Of a stretch of DNA of 64,000 nucleotides, positions 34,787 through 43,742 are shown piece after piece. Below the pieces are notes generated by a model that saw only the letters and a list, made by a program, of their open reading frames with translations, was not told the DNA's origin and searched no databases. The DNA is from Agromyces luteolus. Lineage in GTDB: Bacteria; Actinomycetota; Actinomycetes; Actinomycetales; Microbacteriaceae. How positions within the stretch are numbered: the first letter of the stretch is position 1; each line of letters opens with the position of its first letter. The position numbers and the translations under genes are program-made. The stretch covers positions 124,001 to 188,000 of the forward strand of contig NZ_WODA01000006.1 of assembly GCF_009729855.1 (NCBI RefSeq). The letters run 5' to 3'.

Positions 34787-35143
34787 TCAGCCGAGCAGCT
34801 TCGCCTTCGCGGCGGCGAACTCGGCGTCGCTCAGGATGCCCTGCTCCTTCAGCGTCGCGAGCTTCTGCAGCTCGGCGACGACGTCGACACCGCCCGCTGC
34901 GGGCGCCGGGGGCGGCGGAGGCGGGGCTGCGGCCGCCTGCTGGGCGGCGGCCTGCTGGGCCTGGTACTGCTCGGCCTCCCACTGCTGCTGCGCGGCGGCC
35001 TGCTGCTCGGCCTCCTTGTCCGCGTACCTCGCCTGCTGCCGGCGTGCGACGCCACCGCTCACGGCGGTCGCGGTGCCCGCGACGACCGCGGTGCGCGCGG
35101 CCATCCCGACCAGGCCCGGTCGTCCCATCCTGCGAATCGGCAT
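34787..35143 (-). CDS. SHOCT-domain protein with Gln/Ala-rich linker
   Basis: A 118-residue protein. A basic N-terminus with a short hydrophobic stretch (residues 10-32) leads to a Gln/Ala-rich segment and a poly-Pro run (six prolines) near residue 75. A SHOCT domain at the C-terminus (ELQKLATLKEQGILSDAEFAAAKAKLLG) ends the protein. SHOCT motifs of about 30 residues are thought to mediate oligomerisation. It stands between a membrane protein and a DUF1269/DUF6325-like protein; such pairs recur in actinobacteria. A second SHOCT protein is encoded at 35766-36161. Confidence 0.85.
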   Translation of the reverse strand: MPIRRMGRPGLVGMAARTAVVAGTATAVSGGVARRQQARYADKEAEQQAAAQQQWEAEQYQAQQAAAQQAAAAPPPPPPAPAAGGVDVVAELQKLATLKEQGILSDAEFAAAKAKLLG

Positions 35144-35152
35144 GATCTCCCC

Positions 35153-35584
35153 CTATTCCTCGTAGCTCGCCTCGGCGAGCACCTCGTTGACGACCGTGGC
35201 CGGGATGCGCTCGACCTGGAGCACATCGCCGCCCGACGCGGCGAACGCCGATGCGAGCTTCTTCGCCCACAGGAGCTCGATCGCCATGATCGCGCCGGAC
35301 GTGCCCGGCGGGATCGTGTCGGCGAGCTCGTCGATGTCCTCGTCGCCGATGACACCGGATGCCTCGAGCTCGACGACCGTGAAGCCGGCGTCGTCGCGGA
35401 ACTCCTCGTACTCGCGCACCGTGACCTCGCCGTCGCCGTCGCGCGAGACGATCAGCAGGTCGAGCAGCCGGATCTCGTCGCCGACCATGAGTTCACCCAG
35501 CGCGCTCGCCGTCGCCTCGTCGAGGCGATCGCCCTCGAAGCTCACGACGTAGACGTCGACCGGACCGTATTCGAATGCAGTCAT
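35153..35584 (-). CDS. DUF1269/DUF6325-like protein
   Basis: An acidic, soluble protein of 143 residues. It begins EYGPVDVYVVSFEGDRLDEATASALGELMVGDEIRLLDLLIVSRDGDGEV, and the second half has AIMAIELLWAKKLASAF and the C-terminal helix RIPATVVNEVLAEA. This matches a family often annotated DUF6325 (related to DUF1269) in actinobacteria, which is frequently beside SHOCT genes, as here. Function is unknown; a regulatory or membrane-tethered role is only a guess. Confidence 0.78.
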   Translation of the reverse strand: MTAFEYGPVDVYVVSFEGDRLDEATASALGELMVGDEIRLLDLLIVSRDGDGEVTVREYEEFRDDAGFTVVELEASGVIGDEDIDELADTIPPGTSGAIMAIELLWAKKLASAFAASGGDVLQVERIPATVVNEVLAEASYEE

Positions 35585-35765
35585 CGCAACCCCCCGATCA
35601 GCACCTTAGGGCCGCGGCGCGTGCGGCACCAGACCCGAACCGCCCGGGCGGAGAGAGTTCACCTCTTCCGCGTGGAATCCTCCCGTTCCGAGCCGCCGCA
35701 GCGCTAGTGTGACGCTCGGGGGCGGCATCCGGCGTCCCCGTCAACGACTGGAAAGGCTCACCCCC

Positions 35766-36161
35766 GTGGACTTCGCGAGCAACTTCTGGAGCTTCATCTG
35801 GATCTTCTTCTGGAGCTTCGCCTTCATCGCCTACCTGTTCGCGCTCTTCGCGATCATCGGCGACCTCTTCCGCGACCACCAGCTCAACGGCTGGTGGAAG
35901 GCCGTCTGGATCCTCTTCCTGATCTTCGTCCCGTTCCTCACGGCCCTGATCTACCTCATCGCCCGGGGCAACGGCATGGCGACGCGTTCGGCGTCCGCGG
36001 CCGCGGACGCCCAGGCCGCGACGGACGCCTACATCCGGCAGACCGCCGGCGCGGCGAGCCCGTCCGACGAGATCGCGAAGGCCAAGGCGCTGCACGAGGC
36101 CGGCACCATCAACGACCAGGAGTACGAGGCCCTGAAGGCCAAGGCCCTCTCGGGCTCCTGA
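35766..36161 (+). CDS. membrane SHOCT-domain protein (PLDc_N-like N-terminus)
   Basis: A 131-residue protein with two hydrophobic segments rich in Phe and Trp (about residues 8-30 and 42-65), the second ending FLTALIYLIARGNGMA as in PLDc_N-type membrane leaders. A soluble linker with AAADAQAATDAYIRQTAG leads to a C-terminal SHOCT motif (EIAKAKALHEAGTINDQEYEALKAKAL). The GTG at 35766 follows GGAAAGG. It is divergent from the DUF6325/SHOCT genes and ends at a perfect hairpin terminator. Confidence 0.85.
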   Translation: MDFASNFWSFIWIFFWSFAFIAYLFALFAIIGDLFRDHQLNGWWKAVWILFLIFVPFLTALIYLIARGNGMATRSASAAADAQAATDAYIRQTAGAASPSDEIAKAKALHEAGTINDQEYEALKAKALSGS

Positions 36162-36167
36162 CTCCGA

Positions 36168-36207
36168 CGACGGGGGGCCGGGCACCGCGGTGCCCGGCCC
36201 CCCGTCG
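36168..36207. terminator. perfect 40-bp palindromic terminator
   Basis: The left arm, from C36168 through GACGGGGGGCCGGGCACCG (36169-36187), pairs perfectly with 36188-36207, with no unpaired bases at the centre. It lies between convergent genes and should stop transcription in both directions. A 20-bp perfect stem is unusually long. Confidence 0.75.
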
Positions 36208-36220
36208 CGTCCGCGGCCGG

Positions 36221-37348
36221 TCAGGCGGTCACGGCGACCACGCGCCGGGCCCCGACCGAGCCGCTGTTGCGCAGGAACAGGATGATCCAGCTGAAGATGA
36301 GCAGCCCGGCGACGAGCTCGACCGCCGTGAGGTTGTAGTAGCCCGTCGCGAAGAACACCCCCAGCACGACGATCACGCCGACGTACACCCAGCCGAGGAT
36401 CACGAAGACGCGCGGCATCGAGGGCAGGAAGCGCGGCAGCCCGATCACGATCACCGCGTAGACGACGGCCATGCCCGAGGCGACCGTGTTGTGCAGGAGG
36501 AAGAACTCGTCGACCGGGAAGATCCCCACGCACGCGAGCAGGATTCCGATGAGCACGAGGCCGTAGCGGACGAAGTCGCGACCGCGGCGGTCCTTCTCCG
36601 TGGTGACCGGCAGCCCCGCCGTCGCGTACCTGGCGACGATCGTCACGATCGCGCCGGCGACGACGAGCGTGAGGTTGAACGCAAGGGCCGAGACGTCGTC
36701 GGTCATGCCGAGCGCGCTGAGGTTCATCTGCCACCAGTGCGGGTCGGTGGAGCTCAGCATCGCGGTGAGGACGCCGAACACGAGGAACACGGCGAGCACG
36801 ATCGACAGCAGCATCGGCGTCATCCGCACCGCGGACAGGAAGCACACGTACGCGGTCAGGGCGAGGGCCACGCCGAACAGCAGCGCGGCGGGGAGCGCGT
36901 AGACGGGCGCATCGACGAAGCTCTCGTCGAGCACGTCCGCGAGCGCCACCCAGCCGAGCATCGCGATGACGCCGTGCGCCACGGACAGGGCGACGACGTC
37001 GAACCAGTGCAGCCGCGGCGCCTCCGCGCCCCGCGGGCCGGTCGCGCTGCGCGTCGCCGCGGCATCCTCGACGTCCGGGTCGTCCGGCGCCGGGCCGAAG
37101 CGCCGACGCAGCAGCAGGCGACCGGCGACGAACGCGAGCAGGGCGACGAGGGCCGACCCGAGTGCGATGAACATGCCGAGCGAGTCGGGACCGGAGATCG
37201 CCAGGTCGCGACCCCAGAAGAGCAGGAGGCCGAGGGGCGCGGCCACGACGAACGCGATCGCGCCGACGATCAGCGCCGACGACTCGGTCGACTCGGTCGT
37301 GCGCGTGGGTTCCCTCAGGATCCCGACGATCGAGGACGGCTGGGACAT
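36221..37348 (-). CDS. polytopic membrane protein of unknown function
   Basis: A 375-residue protein with about ten hydrophobic segments and a short charged loop near residue 85-115 (PAPDDPDVEDAAATRSATGPRG). I cannot assign a family with certainty; the arrangement and the conserved HNTVASGMAVVYAV and FLPSMPRVFVILGW stretches recall DUF998-like proteins. The ATG at 37348 is fixed by GGAGGAG immediately upstream. It is convergent with the SHOCT protein and 136 bp from the next minus-strand gene. Confidence 0.72.
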   Translation of the reverse strand: MSQPSSIVGILREPTRTTESTESSALIVGAIAFVVAAPLGLLLFWGRDLAISGPDSLGMFIALGSALVALLAFVAGRLLLRRRFGPAPDDPDVEDAAATRSATGPRGAEAPRLHWFDVVALSVAHGVIAMLGWVALADVLDESFVDAPVYALPAALLFGVALALTAYVCFLSAVRMTPMLLSIVLAVFLVFGVLTAMLSSTDPHWWQMNLSALGMTDDVSALAFNLTLVVAGAIVTIVARYATAGLPVTTEKDRRGRDFVRYGLVLIGILLACVGIFPVDEFFLLHNTVASGMAVVYAVIVIGLPRFLPSMPRVFVILGWVYVGVIVVLGVFFATGYYNLTAVELVAGLLIFSWIILFLRNSGSVGARRVVAVTA

Positions 37349-37442
37349 CGCTCCTCCGCTCAGCGGTGCCCGTCGCGCCGTTCGCCGGCGCAGGCGCCGG
37401 GCCCGCGGCACCAGACTGCCAGCCGCACGGGCGCGATGGCCA

Positions 37443-37469
37443 GCACCGGCCCGGGAGCAGGGCCGGTGC
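37443..37469 (-). terminator. hairpin terminator after the DUF7144-like gene
   Basis: Perfect 10-bp stem GCACCGGCCC (37443-37452) / GGGCCGGTGC (37460-37469), just downstream of the stop at 37484 on the minus strand. Confidence 0.65.
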
Positions 37470-37483
37470 GAGCGCGGCGCGGC

Positions 37484-37891
37484 TCAGCGCCTCGCGGCGA
37501 GCTCCTTGCCGTGCACCGTCAGCGCGTAGATCACGAACACGTCGACCGCGATGACGATCGCCGACCACCAGGGCTGAAGCGGCAGCACCATGAGGTTCGC
37601 CAGGACGCTGAAGGCGGCGAGGATGATCGCGACCACCCGCGCCCAGGCGGCGCCGGCGAGCAGCGCGATGCCGACGAGCACGAGGAAGAGCCCGAGGAAC
37701 AGGTGCAGCCAGCCCCAGCCCGTCGCGTTGAGGATCAGGAGCTCCCCGTCGGACGGCTTGAGGAAGTACGTGTTGTCCGGCAGCAGGATCGCGATGAGCC
37801 CGTAGATGGCGCCGATCGCACCGGAGATGATGATCATCACCCCGGCGAACCAGCCCCAGCCGACCCAGCCGGTGACGTTCGTGTCGGACAT
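37484..37891 (-). CDS. DUF7144-like four-helix membrane protein
   Basis: A 135-residue protein with four hydrophobic segments. It opens WVGWGWFAGVMIIISGAIGAIYGLIAIL and has NATGWGWLHLFLGLFLVLVGIALLAGAAWARVVAIILAAFSVLANLMVLPLQPWWS, which fits the actinobacterial DUF7144 family. Its function is unknown. It has its own terminator. Small four-helix proteins of this kind are often envelope- or stress-associated, but nothing here proves that. Confidence 0.75.
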   Translation of the reverse strand: MSDTNVTGWVGWGWFAGVMIIISGAIGAIYGLIAILLPDNTYFLKPSDGELLILNATGWGWLHLFLGLFLVLVGIALLAGAAWARVVAIILAAFSVLANLMVLPLQPWWSAIVIAVDVFVIYALTVHGKELAARR

Positions 37892-37980
37892 GGCGCGCCT
37901 CCATCCGGCGCGTCCCGTATGGACGCGCCCCCGCGCATCGTCCTACGGTTCGACGCGGCGACCTCGGGACCTTCGGCCCG

Positions 37981-38478
37981 TCACCGCCCGATCGGGTCGA
38001 GCACCTCGAGCATCGAGCCCTGCACGATGCCGGCCCACTCGTAGGCGGCGCGGAGGTAGTCGTCGCGCTCGTCGTCGGCGGGTTCGGCCTCGTCGGGATC
38101 GGTCACGCCGACGCGCTCGGCGAGGATCAGCCGCAGGTCGGTGAGGAAGGTGAGCCAGCCCCACGCCTGCGCCTGGTCGAGCTCGATCTCGACGAGGCCC
38201 GCGTCGCGCTCGGTGGCCGTCGCGTCGCGCACCGACTGGGCCGCCTGCCGCTTGCCGTCGACGAGGTTGTCCCGCGTGTACCGCGTGAAGTCGTGCGCGG
38301 CCTCCCGGTCGTCCGGGTAGGCGGACGGGAACAGGCGCCCGAGCGCGGGGTCGTCGTCGCCGCCGAGCAGCAGCACCGAGTCGACCTGGTCGGCGAGCTC
38401 GGAGAGGAGCATCGCCTCCTCGGTCTCCAACACGATCCGCACGCCGTCGGCGCCGCCCTCGCGTCCGGCGACGATCAC
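37981..38478 (-). CDS. DUF2017 family protein
   Basis: A 165-residue soluble protein. It shows [64 protein letters not shown] and the C-terminal [21 protein letters not shown], as in actinobacterial DUF2017. The GTG at 38478 overlaps the clpS stop (GTGA at 38475-38478); DUF2017 next to clpS is a standard actinobacterial arrangement, which suggests a role near Clp proteolysis. The 319-residue frame reaching 38940 is an artefact across clpS. Confidence 0.88.
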   Translation of the reverse strand: MIVAGREGGADGVRIVLETEEAMLLSELADQVDSVLLLGGDDDPALGRLFPSAYPDDREAAHDFTRYTRDNLVDGKRQAAQSVRDATATERDAGLVEIELDQAQAWGWLTFLTDLRLILAERVGVTDPDEAEPADDERDDYLRAAYEWAGIVQGSMLEVLDPIGR

Positions 38479-38771
38479 GGCTCGGCCTTCGAGACGGTCG
38501 CCTGCAGCCCGTAGCCGTGCATGGCGTGCACGTGCCGCTCCATCGCCTCGCGGTTGCCGGATGCCACGACCGCGCGCCCCTCGTGATGCACCTGCAGCAT
38601 GAGGCGCTCGGCCTCCTCGCGCGGGTAGCCGAAGTAGCTGCGGAACACGTAGGTGACGTACGTCATGAGGTTCACCGGGTCGTCCCACACGATCGTCTGC
38701 CACGGCAGGTCGGGCCGAACGGCCTCGTCGGCGACGAGGTCGGACTCGAGCTGCTCGATGGTGGACGTCAC
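38475..38771 (-). CDS. clpS: ClpS adaptor for ATP-dependent Clp protease
   Basis: A 98-residue N-recognin that hands N-degron substrates to ClpC/ClpA. The core has [21 protein letters not shown] (with the WDDPVN segment that forms the binding pocket), [23 protein letters not shown] and a C-terminal YGLQATV strand. Length fits the family. It is translationally coupled to DUF2017. No ClpP or ClpC gene lies in the window. Confidence 0.92.
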   Translation of the reverse strand: MTSTIEQLESDLVADEAVRPDLPWQTIVWDDPVNLMTYVTYVFRSYFGYPREEAERLMLQVHHEGRAVVASGNREAMERHVHAMHGYGLQATVSKAEP

Positions 38772-38839
38772 GATCCCAGACTGACACGCTGGCGGCTCGC
38801 TCGCACGTCCCTTTCGATCCGCCTCGACCCCCGTCGACG

Positions 38840-41509
38840 TCAGTCCTCGTCGGTCGGCACGGGCCGCCCGAGGGCGTAGGCGACGGCCTGGGACAGGTCC
38901 ATCGCCATGCCGACCCGGAACAGCGGCTCCAGGTCCTCACGGGTGGGGTCCAGCTCCTCCGTCGAGAGGCCCCGGATCCGGGTGATCTCGTGGTCGACGA
39001 TCTTGGCGCCCGACGAGTTCCGGAGCCCGCGCACGGCGCCCGCGAGTCGCGCCGCGCGCTCCTCGTCGCCCGCCGCCTGCGCGAGCGCGGCGGCGAGGGA
39101 GAGGAAGAGCACGACGGCCGAGACGTCGCGGTGCGGGGCGAAGAGCTCGAGGCCCTCCTCGAGGTAGTCCCACGCCGTCGCGATGTCGCCGAGCCTCGCC
39201 GAGAAGATGGCGACCTCGAACATCCCCCACCCCATGCCGAACTCGTTGCCGGCGCTCCGGTAGTGGTCGATGCTGCGGTGGAAGAGCTCGAGCGCCTGCG
39301 TCAGGTCGTCGTCGAGGTCCGCGACGGCCAGCCCGCGGCCCCACGTGATGTTCCCGAGCCCGTCCTCGTCGCCGAGCCGGCGGTAGATCGCCTCGCCCTC
39401 GTCGTAGAGCCCGTAGACCTCGGCACGCACCTCGTCCGTGACGCCGCTCGTCACGGCGGCCACCGATTGGCCGATCGCGGCGTTGTAGATCGCGTTCGCG
39501 ATCGCGGCCTGGTCCCCGTGCTCGCGCTGGATCGCGAGGGCCTCGCGATAGGGCGGCACGCAGCGCTCGATCTCGCCCTGCCACCAGTACACGCCGCCGA
39601 GCGCCTCGAGGGCCCGCGCGCGATCGAGCGGCTCGCCGCCCGGCAGCGACACCACCGTCTCGAGTCGGCTCCGGCCCTCGTGGAGGTGGCCGCGGGACTG
39701 CCAGAACCGCCACGACGCGGCCGCGAGGCGGAGCGCGAGGTCGGTCTCGCCGTGGACGGCCGCCCAGTCGAGTGCGGTGCGGACGTTGTCGTGATCGGCG
39801 TCGAACCGGTCCAGCCACTCCGAGCGGTCCTCGCCCAGGACGTGCTCGGCGACCTCCTCGGCCCAGGCGACGTACGCCTCGAGGTGACGCCGGTGCACGG
39901 CGTCGGCCGTGCCGCTCGCCTCGAGCTTCAGCAGCGCGACCTCGCGGATGACGTGGAGCGTGCGGAACCGCGCCCGGCCGCCGGGCGCGGCCACCTGCCT
40001 GAGGAGCCCCTGGTCGACGAGCTCGGCCAGTCCGCCCAGCAGGTCGACCGGAACGTCGTCGCACACGACCTCGATCTGCTCGAGGTCGGCGCTGCCGGCG
40101 AACACGCCGAGGCGCGCGAACAGGACCTGCACGGGCGGGTCGAGGAGGTCGTGGCTCCACGCGATCGCACCCTCGATCGTGCGCTGCCGCTCCGGCAGGT
40201 CGATCGTCCCGGTCCCCGGCCGTGCGGGATCGAGCCGCGCGAGGATCTCGGGCACGGGCAGCAGTCGGACCCGAGAGGCGACGAGCTCGATGGCGAGCGG
40301 GAGGCCGTCGAGCCCGCGCACCAGGTCCGACACCGCGGCGGCGTTCTCGGGGGTCACCGCGAAGTCCGGCCGCACGGCCATGGCGCGGTCCACGAAGAGC
40401 GCGACGGCGTCGGCCTCGGTCACGAGCTGCACGTCGCGCCGGTCCGGGAGGTCCATGGGCTCGAGCGGCATCTCCTGCTCGGCCGCGATGCGGAGCGGCC
40501 CGCGGGAGGTGACGAGGAACCTGGAGCGCGGTGCGACCGAGACGAGGTCGGCGACGATCGGCGCCGCGGGGATGAGCTGCTCGAAGTTGTCGAGGATGAG
40601 GAGGACCTCGAGGTCGGCCATGCGGTCCAGGAGCGCGTCGCGCGGCGGCCGGTTCCCCGGCGCCGAGTCCTCGCCGAGGGCGCGGAGGATCTGGGACGGC
40701 ACGACGGCGGGGTCGTCGACGGGTGCGAGGTCGACGAAGAACACGCCGTCGCGGAACTCCCCTCCGACCTCGGCCCCGACCTCGAGCGCGAGCCGGGTCT
40801 TGCCCGTGCCGCCCGTGCCGGTGACGGTCACGACGTGTGAGGACCCCAGGAGTTCGCGGACCCGGGCGCGTTCGCGGCGGCGCCCGACGAAGTGCGTGAC
40901 CTGCGCCGGGAGGTTGTTCGGCACGGCCTCGTGCGACCGCAGGGCGGGGAAGCGGACGTCGAGACCGTCGATGTCGAGCTGGAAGATCGCCTCGGCCTGC
41001 GAGAGGTCGCGCAGGTGGTGCCGGCCGAGGTCGCGGAGCACGATGCCGGCGGGCAGCTCGTGCTCGACGAGCGCCGCGGTCGATGCGGAGAGGACGATCT
41101 GCCCGCCGTGCGCCGCGGCCATGATCCGAGCGGCACGGTGCACGTCGAGTCCGATGTAGTCGTCCCCACCGAGCAGGCCGAGCCCCGTGTGCAGGCCCAT
41201 CCGGACCTTCGGGGCGAACCCCTCGGGCCAGACGTGCTCCGCGATCGCCCGCTGCGCGGTCGCGGCCGCCGTCACGGCGTCGATCGCCGAGGCGAAGGCC
41301 GCGAAGAACCCGTCGCCCTCGGTCTTGACCACGGTGCCGGCGTTGCCCTCGATGGCCTCCCGCAGGAGTCGGTCGTGCTCCGCGAGCAGCGCGGGCCATT
41401 GCGGACCGGCAGCCTCGACCAGTCGGGTCGAGCCCTCGACATCCGTGAACAGGAAGGTGACCGTCCCCGTCGGGAGACGACGACGGCTCGCCGCAGCCGT
41501 GGTGGTCAC
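38840..41509 (-). CDS. class III nucleotidyl cyclase-ATPase regulatory protein
   Basis: An 889-residue protein. Residues 12-180 form a class III cyclase domain: the metal Asp of [26 protein letters not shown] with the second Asp, and MGLHTG are present. An NB-ARC-like ATPase follows with Walker [18 protein letters not shown] (about residues 225-240), [11 protein letters not shown] and [10 protein letters not shown] (Walker B). The C-terminal ~400 residues are helical, with weak TPR-like repeats ([32 protein letters not shown]). No DNA-binding domain is seen. Mycobacterial relatives often add a LuxR domain; this one ends without it. CACTCT lies 6 nt before the GTG at 41509. Confidence 0.85.
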   Translation of the reverse strand: MTTTAAASRRRLPTGTVTFLFTDVEGSTRLVEAAGPQWPALLAEHDRLLREAIEGNAGTVVKTEGDGFFAAFASAIDAVTAAATAQRAIAEHVWPEGFAPKVRMGLHTGLGLLGGDDYIGLDVHRAARIMAAAHGGQIVLSASTAALVEHELPAGIVLRDLGRHHLRDLSQAEAIFQLDIDGLDVRFPALRSHEAVPNNLPAQVTHFVGRRRERARVRELLGSSHVVTVTGTGGTGKTRLALEVGAEVGGEFRDGVFFVDLAPVDDPAVVPSQILRALGEDSAPGNRPPRDALLDRMADLEVLLILDNFEQLIPAAPIVADLVSVAPRSRFLVTSRGPLRIAAEQEMPLEPMDLPDRRDVQLVTEADAVALFVDRAMAVRPDFAVTPENAAAVSDLVRGLDGLPLAIELVASRVRLLPVPEILARLDPARPGTGTIDLPERQRTIEGAIAWSHDLLDPPVQVLFARLGVFAGSADLEQIEVVCDDVPVDLLGGLAELVDQGLLRQVAAPGGRARFRTLHVIREVALLKLEASGTADAVHRRHLEAYVAWAEEVAEHVLGEDRSEWLDRFDADHDNVRTALDWAAVHGETDLALRLAAASWRFWQSRGHLHEGRSRLETVVSLPGGEPLDRARALEALGGVYWWQGEIERCVPPYREALAIQREHGDQAAIANAIYNAAIGQSVAAVTSGVTDEVRAEVYGLYDEGEAIYRRLGDEDGLGNITWGRGLAVADLDDDLTQALELFHRSIDHYRSAGNEFGMGWGMFEVAIFSARLGDIATAWDYLEEGLELFAPHRDVSAVVLFLSLAAALAQAAGDEERAARLAGAVRGLRNSSGAKIVDHEITRIRGLSTEELDPTREDLEPLFRVGMAMDLSQAVAYALGRPVPTDED

Positions 41510-41515
41510 CCTTCG

Positions 41516-41521
41516 AGAGTG
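41516..41521 (-). promoter_or_regulatory. possible leaderless -10 element for cyclase-ATPase gene
   Basis: CACTCT on the minus strand, 6 nt before the GTG at 41509; weak hexamer. Confidence 0.3.
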
Positions 41522-41552
41522 GCACGTCCGGGGGCGTAGCGCATGCCCCAGT

Positions 41553-42731
41553 TCACGGCATGTCCCCGGAGTCGCGGGTCCACGATGGGCGGGTCGGCGC
41601 GCGGCGGACCGATGCCGTGACCGTGAACTTCGGGTTGCGGGCGACCTGTCGCGTCGGCCCGACGAGCCGCTCGAGCAGGGGCCGGTACCGCAGGTGCGAG
41701 TTCCACACGCACCAGAGCTCGCCGCCGGGCGCGAGCACGCGGGCGGCCTCGGCGAACAGGTGCGTCGCGATGCCCGTGTGCACCGCGGCATCCGAGTGGA
41801 ACGGCGGGTTCAGCACGACGAGCCGCTCGCTTGCGTCGGGCAGGTGCTCGAGGCCGTCGGCACGTGCGACCTCGACGCGATCGGCGACGCCGTTGGCGGC
41901 CGCCGTGAGCGGGGCGGATGCCGCGGCCGCGGCGCTCCGGTCGGAGGCGCGCACCACGAGCCCCGGGCGCTCGCGCGCGAGCCACGCCGCGACGACGCCC
42001 GAGCCGCACGCGAGGTCCACGGCGGTCGCGGCATCCGTCACCGCGTCGCCGAGCACGCCGAGCAGGAAGCGGGTGCCGATGTCGACGGTCGTGCCCGCGA
42101 ACACGCCGCCGTGCGCCACGACCGCGAGCCCGAGTTCCTCGTCGCGCGCGGCGCGCGGCCAGTGCGTCGCCGAGGCGATCGCATCGGGGCGCGGTCCGGT
42201 CGCGACCAGGACGCGGGACTTCTGCCGGGCGTGCGTCACGTCGACGCGCGCGAACCACCGGGCGAGCACGTCGTTCATGGCGAGCGACATGTGCTTGACG
42301 CGACCGCCGGCGAACACCCGCACGCCCGGGCCTGCGTGGCGCGCGACGAGCTCGGCGACCTCGTCGAGGCGGTCGAGGGCACGCGGGAGCCGCATGAGCA
42401 CGACGCGCGCATCGGCGACGAGTCCCGGGTCGAGGGGCAGGCTCGTCGGACGCTCGTCGGCCGCGATCCCCAGTCGCCCGGCGTTCCCGGCGAGTGCGCG
42501 TTCGCCCGTGACGGGGTCCTGGTGCACGCGGACGCCGGACGCGCCGGCCTCGATCGCGCCGAGCGCGAGCGCCCCGTACGCGTCGTCGATCACGACGACC
42601 GAGCCGGGCCGGGAGGCGACCTCGGCGAGCGCGGACGCCGACTCGTCGAGGATCAGGCGGTCCGCGGCATCCGCTGCCGTCAGCCCGGGCGCCTCGAGGT
42701 CGGGGTGGCGGCGCAGCGCATCGAAGTCCAC
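41553..42731 (-). CDS. RsmC/RlmG-like rRNA methyltransferase
   Basis: A 392-residue protein with two Rossmann domains. The N-terminal half (SVVVIDDAYGALALGAIEAGASGVRVHQD) looks like a degenerate, non-catalytic domain. The C-terminal half holds the active site: TRFLLGVL, AVDLACGSGVVAAWLARERP (motif I), RASDRS and the catalytic NPPFHSDAAVH (N-P-P-F). This architecture is that of RlmG and RsmC, which methylate G at N2 in 23S or 16S rRNA. TATGGT lies 6 nt before the GTG at 42731. Which rRNA position is modified cannot be told. Confidence 0.87.
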   Translation of the reverse strand: MDFDALRRHPDLEAPGLTAADAADRLILDESASALAEVASRPGSVVVIDDAYGALALGAIEAGASGVRVHQDPVTGERALAGNAGRLGIAADERPTSLPLDPGLVADARVVLMRLPRALDRLDEVAELVARHAGPGVRVFAGGRVKHMSLAMNDVLARWFARVDVTHARQKSRVLVATGPRPDAIASATHWPRAARDEELGLAVVAHGGVFAGTTVDIGTRFLLGVLGDAVTDAATAVDLACGSGVVAAWLARERPGLVVRASDRSAAAAASAPLTAAANGVADRVEVARADGLEHLPDASERLVVLNPPFHSDAAVHTGIATHLFAEAARVLAPGGELWCVWNSHLRYRPLLERLVGPTRQVARNPKFTVTASVRRAPTRPSWTRDSGDMP

Positions 42732-42737
42732 CCCGGC

Positions 42738-42743
42738 ACCATA
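42738..42743 (-). promoter_or_regulatory. leaderless -10 element for rRNA methyltransferase
   Basis: TATGGT on the minus strand, 6 nt before the GTG at 42731. Confidence 0.5.
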
Positions 42744-42821
42744 CCCGCGGCGACCGTCGGGAGACGCGCTGCACGGGCGACGTCGGACGTCAAGCCGATG
42801 GCGGCGATCAGGGCGGTTTGC

Positions 42822-42827
42822 TAGCCT
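42822..42827 (+). promoter_or_regulatory. -10 element for secreted lysozyme-like gene
   Basis: TAGCCT, 10 nt before the ATG at 42838, so the transcript is leaderless or nearly so. Confidence 0.5.
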
Positions 42828-42837
42828 CGGCCCCCGA

Positions 42838-43614
42838 ATGCGAGACATGGCGGGGCCACCGGGGGAGCGCCGCGCGGCGAGGGGATCGTCCACGCGGCGT
42901 CCGTCGTCTGCGCCGTCCGGGCGCCGGCGCGCCGGCCCGTCGCGTCCGGCCGCGACCTCCGTGCGGTCGCCGGGCCGTCGTCTCGGCACGGCGCTCGCGG
43001 CCACCGTCGCCGTGGCCGGATTGCTCGCCACGCTCGCGCTCGCACCGCTCCCCCGCGCCGGCGTTCCGGTCGCCGAGGCCTCCACGACGACCGTCTCGCC
43101 GTTCACCGGGGCGACGCAGGAGGTCGAGGTCGACGGCGACGTCGCGCCCGCGAGCGTGTCCCGCGAGGGCTACTCGACCACGACCGGGCCCGAGACGCTC
43201 GTCGACTCCGGCACCAACTACGACTGGGCGAAGCTCGTGCTCGTGTTCGGCGACTGGCCGCTCACCGACGAGAACGTGCGGCTCATGGTCGAGTGGATGC
43301 GCGAGGAGAACGGTCCCGACAACTGGTGGAACCGCAACAACCCGTTGAACAACGGCTACGGCTCGGGCGGCGGCAGCGGGCTCGGCAGCTACGACACGCT
43401 CGTGACGGCGGCCGAGTACGCGGCCTCCAACCTGAAGAAGCGCTCGTTCTACGCCGGCATCGTCGCGGGGCTCGAGGCCGGCACGTCGGCGCATGCCACG
43501 GCCCGGGCGATCTGGGCCTCGCCGTGGGCATCGAGCCACTACGGCAACGGCGCGTGGTGGTCGACCGCGCCCGTCCCGGTGGTCGCGGCGCCCGCCTCCG
43601 CCTGGGGGCGCTGA
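42838..43614 (+). CDS. secreted lysozyme-like (glucosaminidase-type) protein
   Basis: A 258-residue protein. A long basic N-terminus of about 48 residues precedes a hydrophobic segment (GTALAATVAVAGLLATLAL), which could be a signal or a type II anchor. The C-terminal ~150 residues contain ENVRLMVEWMREENGPDNWWNRNNPLNN, a Gly-Ser loop, LGSYDTLVTAAEYAASNLKKR and AIWASPWASSHYGNGAWW. The order of a Glu-containing helix, an NNPLNN loop and later helices resembles lysozyme-fold glucosaminidases acting on peptidoglycan. Catalytic residues are not certain; Glu in REENGP is a candidate. It ends just before the family A palindrome. Confidence 0.65.
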   Translation: MRDMAGPPGERRAARGSSTRRPSSAPSGRRRAGPSRPAATSVRSPGRRLGTALAATVAVAGLLATLALAPLPRAGVPVAEASTTTVSPFTGATQEVEVDGDVAPASVSREGYSTTTGPETLVDSGTNYDWAKLVLVFGDWPLTDENVRLMVEWMREENGPDNWWNRNNPLNNGYGSGGGSGLGSYDTLVTAAEYAASNLKKRSFYAGIVAGLEAGTSAHATARAIWASPWASSHYGNGAWWSTAPVPVVAAPASAWGR

Positions 43615-43657
43615 GCGTGGGTCGGTCGGGGTCGCTGAGCGCGCCTCCCCCTCTTGC

Positions 43658-43713
43658 GCATGAGAATCCGGCGGATGGCGCGCCCAGCGCGCCCATCGGG
43701 CGGAATCTCATGC
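43658..43713. repeat. palindromic intergenic repeat, family A copy 2
   Basis: GCATGAGA (43658-43665) and TCTCATGC (43706-43713) form the outer stem. Inside, GATGGCGCGC pairs with GCGCGCCCATC with one bulged C. The first 20 bases match the minus strand of the element at 3176-3222 at 19 positions. It lies between convergent genes here. Confidence 0.75.
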
Positions 43714-43742
43714 ACGGGCCCGGGCGGCGCGCGCGGCGCGCG

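Noticed and set aside
37981..38940. 319-codon frame for DUF2017
   Set aside because: The extension overlaps clpS completely; the GTG at 38478 overlaps the clpS stop and DUF2017 similarity starts there.
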